DNA of 64,000 nt, taken from Streptomyces mirabilis. GTDB lineage: Bacteria > Actinomycetota > Actinomycetes > Streptomycetales > Streptomycetaceae. This document shows positions 55,148 to 63,482 of this stretch, one piece after another. Location of the stretch: NCBI RefSeq assembly GCF_018310535.1, contig NZ_CP074102.1, positions 5,580,001 through 5,644,000 on the forward strand, written 5' to 3'. Both the position numbers and the translations under genes were made by a program. The notes beneath the pieces were generated by a model that saw nothing but the letters and a program-made list of their open reading frames with translations, did not search any database and had not been told where the DNA came from. Every line of letters begins with the position of its first letter. Position 1 is the stretch's first letter.

Positions 55148-56548
55148 TCAGCCTCGCCTGATGGTGATCGTCGTCCAGGCGCCGACATGCACCCGGTCGC
55201 CGTCCTGGAGCGGGACCGGCACGAAGGGCTGGATGGGCTCCTCGCCGCCGTTGACCGTGGTGCCGTTGGTCGAGTTCTGGTCGACGACCGCCCAGCTGCC
55301 GTCCGGCTGCTGGACCAGGACCGCGTGCTGGTGCGAGACGCCCGGGTCCTCCGGGGGCACCGAGAGGTCGATGTCGGGGGTGTCGCCGGTGGAGTGCCGA
55401 CGGCGGCCGATCGTCATCTGGTTGCCGGTGAGCGGGCGCTGCTGCTCCGGTGAGTACGCGGGCAGGTTCAGGCCCGCGGCCTCGGGGCCGGAGCGCTGCA
55501 TCATCGCCATGAAGTACTCGCGGTCGGGACCGATCGTCGCGCTCCAGGACAGCGGCTGCCGCTGCTGCTGGTAGTCGGGACCGGGGCCGGGCGGGGCCTG
55601 GGTGGCGCCGGGCTGCGGATAGCCGTAGCCGCCGCCCTGACCCATGCCGGGACCACCGGGACCACCGGGGCGGCCGCCGGGGCCACCCGGCCCTCCGGGC
55701 GAATTGCCCGACGGCGGGGAGATCACCCAGTCGTCGTCACCGCCGCCGAAGGACGGGCCCCCGGACTGCGGACCGCCGGGCCCGGGCGGACCCTGCTGCG
55801 GGAACGCGGGCGCGGCCGGCTGCTGGGTGAAGGCCTGCGGGGCGCCGGGGCCACCGGGTCCGCCGGGCGTGGGCCCGGGCGGCGGCGGAACCGGACGGGA
55901 CGGGTCCGCACCGAAGCCGCCGGGACCAGGACCACCGAAGCCACCGGGCCCACCGGGACCGGCACCTGGACCGCCGGGACCACCAGGGCCACCGGGACCG
56001 CCCTGACGGGACGGGTCGCCGCGGAAGCCCGACGGATCCTGCCCGTAGGGCGGAATCGGTTCCGCGGGGCGGTTCATCTGCGAGGGCCGCGAGCTCTGGT
56101 AGTCGAACGGGTCGTGACCGGGACCGGTCGCGGGGCCGGGGCCGCCCGGCTGCCCCTGCGGCGGCTGCTGGAAGCGCAGCGCCGGATTGGGCATTCCGGG
56201 CGCGGGCGACTGCGGACGCGGCGCCGCCGGGGTGTACGAGGTCGCCGTGTTCGTCAGGAAGTTCCACCGGCACTCCTCGCAGAACGGCGCACCGCCCTCA
56301 CGGGGCGTACGGCACTGCGGGCAGAGCTCCGGCTCGGGATTGGGCACGGCGGACAGGTGCGGGCGCCCACCGGGGGCGCCGGGGCCGCCGGGACCGGAGG
56401 GCGGGGGCGAGCCGGGCGGCGGATAGCCGTAACCGGAGGCGGGCGGCGGCGGTGGAGGGGGCGGAGGCACGGCACCGGCCATGCGGTGACCGCAGACCTC
56501 GCACCAGTCGTCGGAACCCGACTGGTGTCCGTTCGGGCAGGTCGGCAT
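55148..56548 (-). CDS. FHA-domain protein with two N-terminal zinc ribbons
   Basis: A 466-aa protein. Zinc ribbon 1 uses Cys4, His8, Cys16 and Cys19. Zinc ribbon 2 uses Cys76, Cys79, Cys90 and Cys93 (CPQCRTPREGGAPFCEEC). A long Gly/Pro-rich linker (residues about 110-340) follows. The C-terminal FHA domain (about 375-466) has MTIGRRRHS, GVSHQHAVL and DQNSTNGTTVNG, the phosphothreonine-reading motifs. It is the last gene of the PknG-like/PP2C/VWA cluster. FHA proteins bind kinase substrates, so it is probably a client or adaptor of the kinase at 59490. Flexible-linker length is unusual. Confidence 0.88.
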   Translation of the reverse strand: MPTCPNGHQSGSDDWCEVCGHRMAGAVPPPPPPPPPASGYGYPPPGSPPPSGPGGPGAPGGRPHLSAVPNPEPELCPQCRTPREGGAPFCEECRWNFLTNTATSYTPAAPRPQSPAPGMPNPALRFQQPPQGQPGGPGPATGPGHDPFDYQSSRPSQMNRPAEPIPPYGQDPSGFRGDPSRQGGPGGPGGPGGPGAGPGGPGGFGGPGPGGFGADPSRPVPPPPGPTPGGPGGPGAPQAFTQQPAAPAFPQQGPPGPGGPQSGGPSFGGGDDDWVISPPSGNSPGGPGGPGGRPGGPGGPGMGQGGGYGYPQPGATQAPPGPGPDYQQQRQPLSWSATIGPDREYFMAMMQRSGPEAAGLNLPAYSPEQQRPLTGNQMTIGRRRHSTGDTPDIDLSVPPEDPGVSHQHAVLVQQPDGSWAVVDQNSTNGTTVNGGEEPIQPFVPVPLQDGDRVHVGAWTTITIRRG

Positions 56549-56621
56549 GTCGGCGCTTCCCCCTCTCCTTTTCCGGCCGTTGTGACCGGGTTTCTCCAGT
56601 TCCCCACGGGAACCGGGCTCG

Positions 56622-57968
56622 CTACTTCTTTACACGAACAGTCTTTGTGGACCGTGTCTCAAGGGTCATTTCGTCAGCCTCTTCGACCCTTGCCTTCAAT
56701 CGCACAGTACCTGCCGCGGCGTCGACCACGTCCACCACCTTCGCAAGCAGTTTCGCAGTATCCGCGTTGCCCGACGCGCTCGCGAGCTGAACGGCGCGGC
56801 CCAGCTTGGCCGTTGCCCCGTCGACATCTCCCGATTTGCGCAGGTCCAGGCCTTGTTGGATGACTTGTGCCAGTTCCGCCTGGCCTGTGTAGTGCGCGAC
56901 CTGGGCGTTGATCCTCGTCGAGGCCACCATGTCGTCGGTCCACACGGCCTTGACGAGCCCCTGGGCGCCGAGGTTGTGCACGCCCCCGTCGCCCTGCGGC
57001 ACGACGAGCGAGACCCGGGCGGCCAGCATCTCCTGGCCCACTCCGGCCAAGGGGACCTCGACGCACACGTGGTAGTCGCGGGACTCGTCGCCCCAGGACC
57101 CGGTGGGGTAGTCGCCGGCGCGCGGGCCCGCCTCGGAGCGACGGTCGGTCAGCTCCTCGACCGTGGGGGCCACTTGCTTGACGAACTTGATCTCGGTGCC
57201 GACCGGCGTCCACAGGCGCAGCGCGACGTCCGCGACCTCCTTGCCCATGGCCGTCTCCATCATCTGTGTGAAGTCGGCGGACAGGGCGGCCGGGTCCGCG
57301 ACGATGTCGGCGGTGCCGAGCAGCGCCGAGGCGATCCCGGTGACCTCCTTGACCTCCCAGTCCGTGCCCACTCCACGCGCGTCACAGGTGAAACGTCCGG
57401 CACAGGAGTCGAGGGCGGCCTTGAGGTCCTCCGGCGACTCGTGTTCGTTGCGGCCGTCGGTCAGCAGGATGCCGTGCCGGATCGGCACCTCGGCCGAGGA
57501 CAGCAGCCGGTCGGCGAGGCGCAGCCAGGTGCCGATCGCCGTACCGCCGCCCGCGCTCAGCCTGCGCAGTGCCTCCTTGGCCTGGCCGCGGGTCGCCGCG
57601 TCGGCCACCGCGAGGCGCCCATTGCCGGGGTAGACCTCCTTGGCGACGTGCGTGCCGCCGATCACCGCGAAGTGCACGCCGTCGCGCAGGGTGTCGATCG
57701 CGGCGGCCGTGGCCTCGCGGGCGTTGCGCATCTTGGTCGGCGGGTAGTCCATCGAGCCGGAACAGTCGACCATGATCGCCACGGCGGCGTCCGGGCCCCG
57801 GCCCGCCGCGTACAGGTGGGGCGCGCCGACCGCGCTCCCGACGGTGCCGCCTCCGGTGGCGCTCACCGTGACGATCGCGTTGACCTCGCGGCCGCCCTCG
57901 GGCAGGTACTCGTTCTGGTACACGTCGACCGAGAACTGCGGCACGTTCGACTTCGAGAAATTGGCCAT
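56622..57968 (-). CDS. VWA-domain protein of a kinase/phosphatase/FHA cluster
   Basis: A 448-aa protein, with ATG at 57968 (MANFSKSNVPQFSVDVYQNE). VWA domain with MIDAS AIMVDCSGSMDYPPTKMRN, TAIGTWLRLADRLL and HGILLTDGRNEHE. The C-terminal half contains a beta-rich region (DYHVCVEVPLAGVGQEMLAA) and a helical tail (ATAKLGRAVQLASASGNADT). No signal peptide, so cytosolic, unlike the VWA lipoprotein at 17929. It lies 73 bases upstream of the FHA gene and 117 after the phosphatase. Such VWA proteins often accompany Ser/Thr kinase, PP2C and FHA genes. Function unknown. Confidence 0.85.
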   Translation of the reverse strand: MANFSKSNVPQFSVDVYQNEYLPEGGREVNAIVTVSATGGGTVGSAVGAPHLYAAGRGPDAAVAIMVDCSGSMDYPPTKMRNAREATAAAIDTLRDGVHFAVIGGTHVAKEVYPGNGRLAVADAATRGQAKEALRRLSAGGGTAIGTWLRLADRLLSSAEVPIRHGILLTDGRNEHESPEDLKAALDSCAGRFTCDARGVGTDWEVKEVTGIASALLGTADIVADPAALSADFTQMMETAMGKEVADVALRLWTPVGTEIKFVKQVAPTVEELTDRRSEAGPRAGDYPTGSWGDESRDYHVCVEVPLAGVGQEMLAARVSLVVPQGDGGVHNLGAQGLVKAVWTDDMVASTRINAQVAHYTGQAELAQVIQQGLDLRKSGDVDGATAKLGRAVQLASASGNADTAKLLAKVVDVVDAAAGTVRLKARVEEADEMTLETRSTKTVRVKK

Positions 57969-58085
57969 GCCTTCTTCGTCCCCCTCAAGACCTCCGGTAG
58001 TTGGCGGAGGCGATGACTGTATGCGGACCGGTCCCCTCCGGTCCGAGGCCGTCCCCGTGGGCACGGATTGCGCCTTTTCGCGGCC

Positions 58086-59486
58086 TCAGGCCGATCCTGC
58101 CCCCTGTGGCGGGGCCGGGAACGGGACGACGGCCACTGTTACGTTGTCGTGGCCCCCACCGTCCAGGGCGTGACCCACCAGGACCTGGGCGCTGTGGAGG
58201 GGCCTTTCGGCGGCGTCCAGCGGCACGACCTCGGCCATCTCCTCGGCCGCCTCCGCGTAGTTCCACAGTCCGTCGGTGCACACGACCACCACACCCGGCC
58301 GGTCCGGCTTGAAAGAGGCGGTGTGCGGCTCCAGTTCGTACGCGTCCGCGCCGAGCCAGCCCGTGATGGCATGGGCGCGCTCGTCGGCGTACGCCTGCGC
58401 CTCGCTCATCAGGCCCGCGGCGACCATCTGCGCGGCCCAGGAGTCGTCCTCGGTGAGCCGGGCGGGGGGCGAAGTCCGGTCGACGGGGACCCAGTAGGCG
58501 CGGCTGTCGCCGACCCAGCCGACGATCAGCAGGGCGGGGGTGACGACGGCGCCGACGAGGGTGCAGGCGGGCGCGTTCTGGTGCGGGGCGTGCTCCTCGT
58601 GCGCGGGGGGCGCCTCGGCCAGCGAGTTGACGGCCTCGGAGGCCGCGAGGATCGCCTCGTGCATGGCCTGCTGAGGGTGGGTGCCGAGCGGCAGCGCCGC
58701 CAGCAGCGCCTCGCCCGCCGCCCGCGACGCGGCGAGCGAGGCCTCGTCGGGGCGGGTCGCCGAGGAGACCCCGTCGCAGACGATCGCGACGACCGCGGGC
58801 GAGCCGTCCGGCAGCGCGGTCGAGGAGATCGCGAACGCGTCCTCGTTGCGGTGGTGGCGCAGACCCCGGTCGCTGACCGCGGCCACCGCACCCAACTCCT
58901 GCTCCATGTGATCCCGTTCGCGCGGCTGGGCGTGCCCGCAGTTCTCGCAGTAGCCGTCGCTGTCCACATGGCCGGAGCGGCAGGCGACGCACAGTTTGGT
59001 GCCCGCTGGGGGCGTGACGGGTGTGGCGAGCTCGGCGGTCCGCGGATCGACGACGGGCCCGGCGGGGGCTTCGGCCGGCGGGGCGAGCGGGTACTCGTCG
59101 GGCTCCGGGGGCCGGTCGAACCGTACGCCCGAAGGCTGCCCGCCCGAGGGGTGGTCGCCCGGCTGCTGGGCCCCTGCGGACTCCGTGTCCGGGTGCGGGA
59201 GTTCGGAGCCGCCCGAGTCCATGCCCCGGATGTCGGTCGCCCGGTGCACCGGCGCGGGCGTGTCGGAGCTCGCCGGCTCCGGCGCGAGGGGCCAGTCCAG
59301 GGACGCGGCGGCCTCGGAGGGGCGTGTCGACGAGCCGTTCATGGCGATCGTGGGGTGGTCCTGGGGCGGTGTGGGCACCGCCGACAGGTCGTACCCGCAC
59401 GCACCGCAGAAACGGTCACCCGTCTCCAGGGGCTCCTCGCAACTGGGGCACCGCGAAAGGGCCGTCGGCTGGGGCATCTGGGACAT
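58086..59486 (-). CDS. PP2C-family Ser/Thr phosphatase with two zinc ribbons
   Basis: A 466-aa protein. Zinc ribbon 1: Cys13, Cys16, Cys27, Cys30. A Pro/Ser/Asp-rich linker separates zinc ribbon 2: Cys166, Cys169, Cys180, Cys183 (CVACRSGHVDSDGYCENC). The PP2C domain follows from about 200: RGLRHHRNEDAFAI, VAIVCDGVSSATRPDEASLA, IVGWVGDSRAYWVP, and GGHDNVTVAVVPF, including the metal-binding Asp residues. ATG 59486 follows directly on the kinase stop and is preferred over an adjacent TTG. It is likely to reverse phosphorylation by the kinase encoded just upstream. Confidence 0.88.
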   Translation of the reverse strand: MSQMPQPTALSRCPSCEEPLETGDRFCGACGYDLSAVPTPPQDHPTIAMNGSSTRPSEAAASLDWPLAPEPASSDTPAPVHRATDIRGMDSGGSELPHPDTESAGAQQPGDHPSGGQPSGVRFDRPPEPDEYPLAPPAEAPAGPVVDPRTAELATPVTPPAGTKLCVACRSGHVDSDGYCENCGHAQPRERDHMEQELGAVAAVSDRGLRHHRNEDAFAISSTALPDGSPAVVAIVCDGVSSATRPDEASLAASRAAGEALLAALPLGTHPQQAMHEAILAASEAVNSLAEAPPAHEEHAPHQNAPACTLVGAVVTPALLIVGWVGDSRAYWVPVDRTSPPARLTEDDSWAAQMVAAGLMSEAQAYADERAHAITGWLGADAYELEPHTASFKPDRPGVVVVCTDGLWNYAEAAEEMAEVVPLDAAERPLHSAQVLVGHALDGGGHDNVTVAVVPFPAPPQGAGSA

Positions 59487-59489
59487 CAA

Positions 59490-62054
59490 TCACACCCACG
59501 TCCGGGGGCGGTAACGGTTGGCACGTTCCACCAGGTCGATCCTCTCCTCGCCGCCCTGCGCGAGGCGGGCCAGCGTGCGGTACGAACGCTCCAGTGCGAA
59601 ACGCAGACCGCGCTCGTCCACCTCGCTTCCGAGCAGCACCCGTCCGCCGCCGGAGTGCGGGGCGGAACTCCGGCTACCGGAGAGTACCCAGTCCAGGGCG
59701 CAGCCAAGGACTTCCGTCGACAACTGCTCGCGTCGCACCGCGTCCAGACCGTATCCGTCCAGAGCCTCGACCTGGCCCGCGGCGGCGGTCAGATCGTCCA
59801 GGAACGCCGCTGCCGCCGCCTCCTCGGCCAGCCGCTGCCGCAGCCGCGCCCGCACGGCCGCGACCCGCGCCGCCGTGTAGTGGATCGACGACTCCGGTAC
59901 GGACTCCAGTGTGCGTACGGAGCCGCGGCGGTCGCCCGCCGCGAGCTGTACGCGGGCCAGGCCGAACGCCGAGCTGACATAGCTGGGGTCGGTCGTCCAC
60001 ACCAGGCGGTAGTACTCGCCCGCGTTGTCCAGCTGCCCGAGCACCTCCGCGCACAGGCCGAGGGCCAGCTTCGGCGCGGGCTCGCCCGGGAAGGCGTCGT
60101 AGATCGCGTCGAAGGACAGTGCCGCGGTCTCGTGCTCCCCGGTCGCCAGGGCCGCGACGCCCCGGTACCAGACCACCCGCCAGTCGTCGGGATGGTCCGC
60201 CTCCAGCGCCTCAAGGGCCCTGCTCGCACTGGCCAGTTCGCCCATCTCCAGCCGGGCCCGCAGCTCGCGCAGGCGCAGCTCCAGAGAGCCGGTGGGCGCC
60301 GCGTGCAGGGCGGTGATCAGCTCCGCGGGCGCCGAGGCCATCAGGCCCGCGAGGAAACCGGCGTTGGGGTCGCCCGGGTCGACGCGGGGGACCGGCAGCG
60401 CGAGCGCGGTGGCCGCGGCGTTCAACGGCTTGACCAGAGCGGCCGGGGCCGGGGCCGGAGCGGGCGCGAGGGGGAGCGGCGGGGTCCCGTTCACCCCCGC
60501 CCCGTTGGCGCCGGGGGGCGGCGCGGGCGCGCGCTTTCTCCCCCGTAGGGGCACCACCCGCGCCCCCAGTCGCGACACGTCTCCGTCCAGCATCCCGAAC
60601 AACTCCGTGTCCGTGACCTTCAGTTCCGGCCCGAACAGGGTGGACAGGGCCGGGCGCGCCCGGCCCGTCTGGAGGGACACGACCTCCCTGAGCACACCCG
60701 TCAGCTGCTCCGCCATCTCCTGCGCGGACGCGAACCGGCGCGCCGGATCGGGGTCGGTGGCGCGCACCAGGAGCCGGTAGAAGGACTCGTACGTCCGGAA
60801 GACCTCGATGTTGTCCGGGTCCGGCAGGGAGTCCACGAAGACGTTCGTGTACCCCTGGAAGTCGAAGGTCAGCACGGCCAGGGTGCGGGCGACCGTGTAG
60901 AGGTCACTCGCCACCGACGGACCGACCTCGGCCACCTCCGGCGCCTGGTAGCCCACCGTGCCGTAGATGGCCGACTCGTCGTCGTCCATTCTGCGCACCG
61001 CGCCCATGTCGATCAGCTTGAGCTGGTCCTCGGTCTGGATCGCGTTGTCGACCTTGAAGTCGCAGTAGAGCAGATTGCGGCTGTGCAGATGGCCGAGTGC
61101 CTCCAGGGCCTCGATGCCGTACGCGCAGGCCTGCTCCACCGGCAGTGGATCGCGCTTCCCGTCCCCCGTCCGGCGCCCGTTGGCGATCTCCTTCAGCGAC
61201 TTGCCGCCGACGTACTCCATGACGATGTACCCGTCCAGCGAACCCGTCCGCTGGTCCAAGTGCTCCACGAAGTTGTAGATCCGCACGATGTTGGCGTGCT
61301 CGATCTCCGCCAGGAAGCGCCGCTCGGAGATCGCCGCCGCCATCGCGTCCTGGTCGCCGGTGTCGAGCAGACCCTTGAGGACCACCCAGCGGTCGGAGAC
61401 CGCGCGGTCGACGGCGAGGTAGACCCAGCCGAGCCCGCCGTGCGCGAGACAGCCCACCACCTCGTACTGGCCGTGCACGATGTCGCCCGTGTGCAGCTTC
61501 GGCACGAACGAGTACGGGTGACCGCACTTGGTGCAGAACCCCTCGGTGCGCCCCACCCGCTCACCGCGCGAACGGCCCACCGGCGCCCCGCAGTCGGAGC
61601 GCGAGCAGAACCGCTTCCGCTCGGGCACCTCCGGGTTCTCCAGCACCATCGCGCGCGGGTCGGGCCGCGGCACGTCCGGCACCTGCACCAGCCCGACGCC
61701 GAGCCGGCCGCGGCCACTGGAGGCGGCGGTCGAGCCCGAGCTGCGCACCGACACCGAGCGGCCGGTCGCGTTGCCGGACAGCGAGCGCGACAGGCGTCCG
61801 GAGACCGAGCGCCGCGACTGGGCGGAGCGCGAGGACGTACGGGAACTGGAGCTGCGGGAACTCGCCCGCGAACTGCTGCCGGAGCCGCGCGAGCCTTTGC
61901 CGCCCGCGGTGAGTCCGGTCGGGGGCGAGCCCACCATGCCGTTCGACGCGACGACGGGCGCCAGACCGCACGTGTCGCAGTACAGCTCGCCGCCGCCCAC
62001 GTCCTCGTACGACCCCGGGCAACCGGGCCGCTGACACTTCTGCTGCTCACTCAC
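59490..62054 (-). CDS. PknG-like Ser/Thr protein kinase with zinc ribbons and TPR region
   Basis: An 854-aa protein. Zinc ribbon 1 at Cys7, Cys12, Cys26, Cys29. A Ser/Arg-rich linker (residues 53-113). A rubredoxin-like second site Cys150, Cys155, Cys174, Cys177. The kinase domain (about 190-460) has CLAHGGLGWVYLAVDRAVSD, VVLKGLLDTGDQDAM (ATP Lys), catalytic LYCDFKVDNAIQ and LKLIDMGAVRRMDD in place of DFG. A TPR-like helical C-terminus fills the rest. This order is that of mycobacterial PknG. Start GTG 62054. PknG links amino-acid sensing to metabolism; the target here is unknown. Confidence 0.9.
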   Translation of the reverse strand: MSEQQKCQRPGCPGSYEDVGGGELYCDTCGLAPVVASNGMVGSPPTGLTAGGKGSRGSGSSSRASSRSSSSRTSSRSAQSRRSVSGRLSRSLSGNATGRSVSVRSSGSTAASSGRGRLGVGLVQVPDVPRPDPRAMVLENPEVPERKRFCSRSDCGAPVGRSRGERVGRTEGFCTKCGHPYSFVPKLHTGDIVHGQYEVVGCLAHGGLGWVYLAVDRAVSDRWVVLKGLLDTGDQDAMAAAISERRFLAEIEHANIVRIYNFVEHLDQRTGSLDGYIVMEYVGGKSLKEIANGRRTGDGKRDPLPVEQACAYGIEALEALGHLHSRNLLYCDFKVDNAIQTEDQLKLIDMGAVRRMDDDESAIYGTVGYQAPEVAEVGPSVASDLYTVARTLAVLTFDFQGYTNVFVDSLPDPDNIEVFRTYESFYRLLVRATDPDPARRFASAQEMAEQLTGVLREVVSLQTGRARPALSTLFGPELKVTDTELFGMLDGDVSRLGARVVPLRGRKRAPAPPPGANGAGVNGTPPLPLAPAPAPAPAALVKPLNAAATALALPVPRVDPGDPNAGFLAGLMASAPAELITALHAAPTGSLELRLRELRARLEMGELASASRALEALEADHPDDWRVVWYRGVAALATGEHETAALSFDAIYDAFPGEPAPKLALGLCAEVLGQLDNAGEYYRLVWTTDPSYVSSAFGLARVQLAAGDRRGSVRTLESVPESSIHYTAARVAAVRARLRQRLAEEAAAAAFLDDLTAAAGQVEALDGYGLDAVRREQLSTEVLGCALDWVLSGSRSSAPHSGGGRVLLGSEVDERGLRFALERSYRTLARLAQGGEERIDLVERANRYRPRTWV

Positions 62055-62073
62055 ACTGCATCACCTTCAACGC

Positions 62074-63399
62074 TCACGCGTGGGGCCCCCTACGGTCGGT
62101 GGGGCCGCCCTGTTCGGGCACCCGCGGGCTGAGCAGATCGACGGCGGCCCGCTGATAGCGCAGCACCGCCTCCTCCGCCACCCGCAGATCGCAGGGCGCG
62201 CTCCACAGCATGCGTCGGGCCGCGTCGTAGCGCTCGATGAGGAACGGGTCCTCCGCGAGGCCGTGCCGGGCCACCTTCGCCTTGTACGCGTCGAGGCGGC
62301 CGCGCAGCTCCGCGCGGACCGCCAGCGGCGCGGTGACCGCGGTCAACGACTCGCGGGCGCGCAGCAGCTCGTCCTCGGCCTTCTCCTCCAGCGCTTCCAG
62401 GAGCGGCGAGAGACGGTGCCACTGGGCGTGTCTGCGGAACTCCGCAGCCGTCGCCAACTGCTCCTGCAGCAGCGTCGGCGGCCCGCTGACGGCCGGCACC
62501 TCGGACGCGGCGATCTTCGCCAGCACCTCACCGCGGGCGCTCCTCGCCTCCGCGAGCGTGCGGTCGGCGCGGCTGAGCACGTCCCGCAGCCGCACGAGTC
62601 GGGCCTCCGCGTCCTGGCGGACGGTGAGCACCGCGTCGATCTCACGGCGCACGTCCTCCAGGGCGCGCGCCTCGCGGTCGTACGTCGTCGTGTCGGGACG
62701 TCCGCCGCCGGGCGCCGAACTGCCCTTCGTGGGCACCCAGAAGGCCAGCGGGTCGGAGACGACCTGCTGACGCAGGGTGCTCAGCGTCCGGGTGATCCGC
62801 TCCAGGTCGTCGCCCGCCGGGTGTTCACCGGGGCGTACGCCCACGGAGTGCGCGAGCTGGCGGGTGCGCTGGAGCTCCGCGGCCAGTAAATCGATCCGGG
62901 CGGGCAGCGCGGACCAGACGGCGTCCGCGGCGACGACCATGTCGAGCGAGGACGCGTACAGCTCGTTCATCCGCTCCACCAGCGCGACCAGCGAGAACTG
63001 CTCGCTGAGCTTGCCGGTGCCGGAGAGCGTCGGCGCGTTCGCCGCGGCCGTGGTCGAGCCGGCGACCGTGATGCTCACGCCGCGCAGCAGCTCGGTCAGC
63101 TCGACCAGGTCCTCACGGCTCGACCAGCGCCGCCGGGAACGGATGTCGCGGGCGGAGCGCAGCGCGTCCGTGTACGCGTCGAAGTACGCCCACAGCAGCG
63201 TGATCGACGCCTCCGCGGTCGACCAGCGCTCGTTGGTCGTACCCGTGAGCTCGGCGCCTTCGAGGAGTCTGCGGCCCGCGTGGTCCTGCAGGGCGAGGAG
63301 CGAGGTCTCGATGGCCTCGTGCTCCGCGCCGAGCCGCGCCAGCGCACGGTCCACCTCGTCCCGGTCCATCACCGGCCCGGGGGGTCCCGTGACGCCCAT
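62074..63399 (-). CDS. Soluble helical protein between kinase and solute-binding protein
   Basis: A 441-aa, mostly alpha-helical protein with heptad-like stretches (VDRALARLGAEHEAIETSLL, VLSRADRTLAEARSARGEVL, ALEEKAEDELLRARESLTAV, DAYKAKVARHGLAEDPFLIE). No transmembrane helix, signal peptide or known catalytic motif. ATG 63399 with GAGAGGTGATCG upstream. Nineteen bases separate its stop from the kinase start, so it is the upstream gene of the kinase. It is not a GlnX-type membrane sensor, though it occupies that place in the order. It may bridge the binding protein's receptor and the kinase, but this is inference. Confidence 0.75.
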   Translation of the reverse strand: MGVTGPPGPVMDRDEVDRALARLGAEHEAIETSLLALQDHAGRRLLEGAELTGTTNERWSTAEASITLLWAYFDAYTDALRSARDIRSRRRWSSREDLVELTELLRGVSITVAGSTTAAANAPTLSGTGKLSEQFSLVALVERMNELYASSLDMVVAADAVWSALPARIDLLAAELQRTRQLAHSVGVRPGEHPAGDDLERITRTLSTLRQQVVSDPLAFWVPTKGSSAPGGGRPDTTTYDREARALEDVRREIDAVLTVRQDAEARLVRLRDVLSRADRTLAEARSARGEVLAKIAASEVPAVSGPPTLLQEQLATAAEFRRHAQWHRLSPLLEALEEKAEDELLRARESLTAVTAPLAVRAELRGRLDAYKAKVARHGLAEDPFLIERYDAARRMLWSAPCDLRVAEEAVLRYQRAAVDLLSPRVPEQGGPTDRRGPHA

Positions 63400-63482
63400 C
63401 GATCACCTCTCGCTCTCGGTCGTGCCCGTCGCTTGCGTTCCCGCCGGCCGCGTCGTCCGCGCTGCCGTTGCCCGGATTTCCG

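Noticed and set aside
55620..56000. Collagen-like repeat gene in the Gly/Pro-rich part of the FHA protein (both strands)
   Set aside because: The plus-strand Gly/Pro frame is the antisense of the linker; GGN/CCN codons make both strands look collagen-like.
62074..63399. Identification of the helical protein as GlnX
   Set aside because: GlnX is a membrane protein; this chain has no transmembrane helix or signal peptide, so only the position matches.
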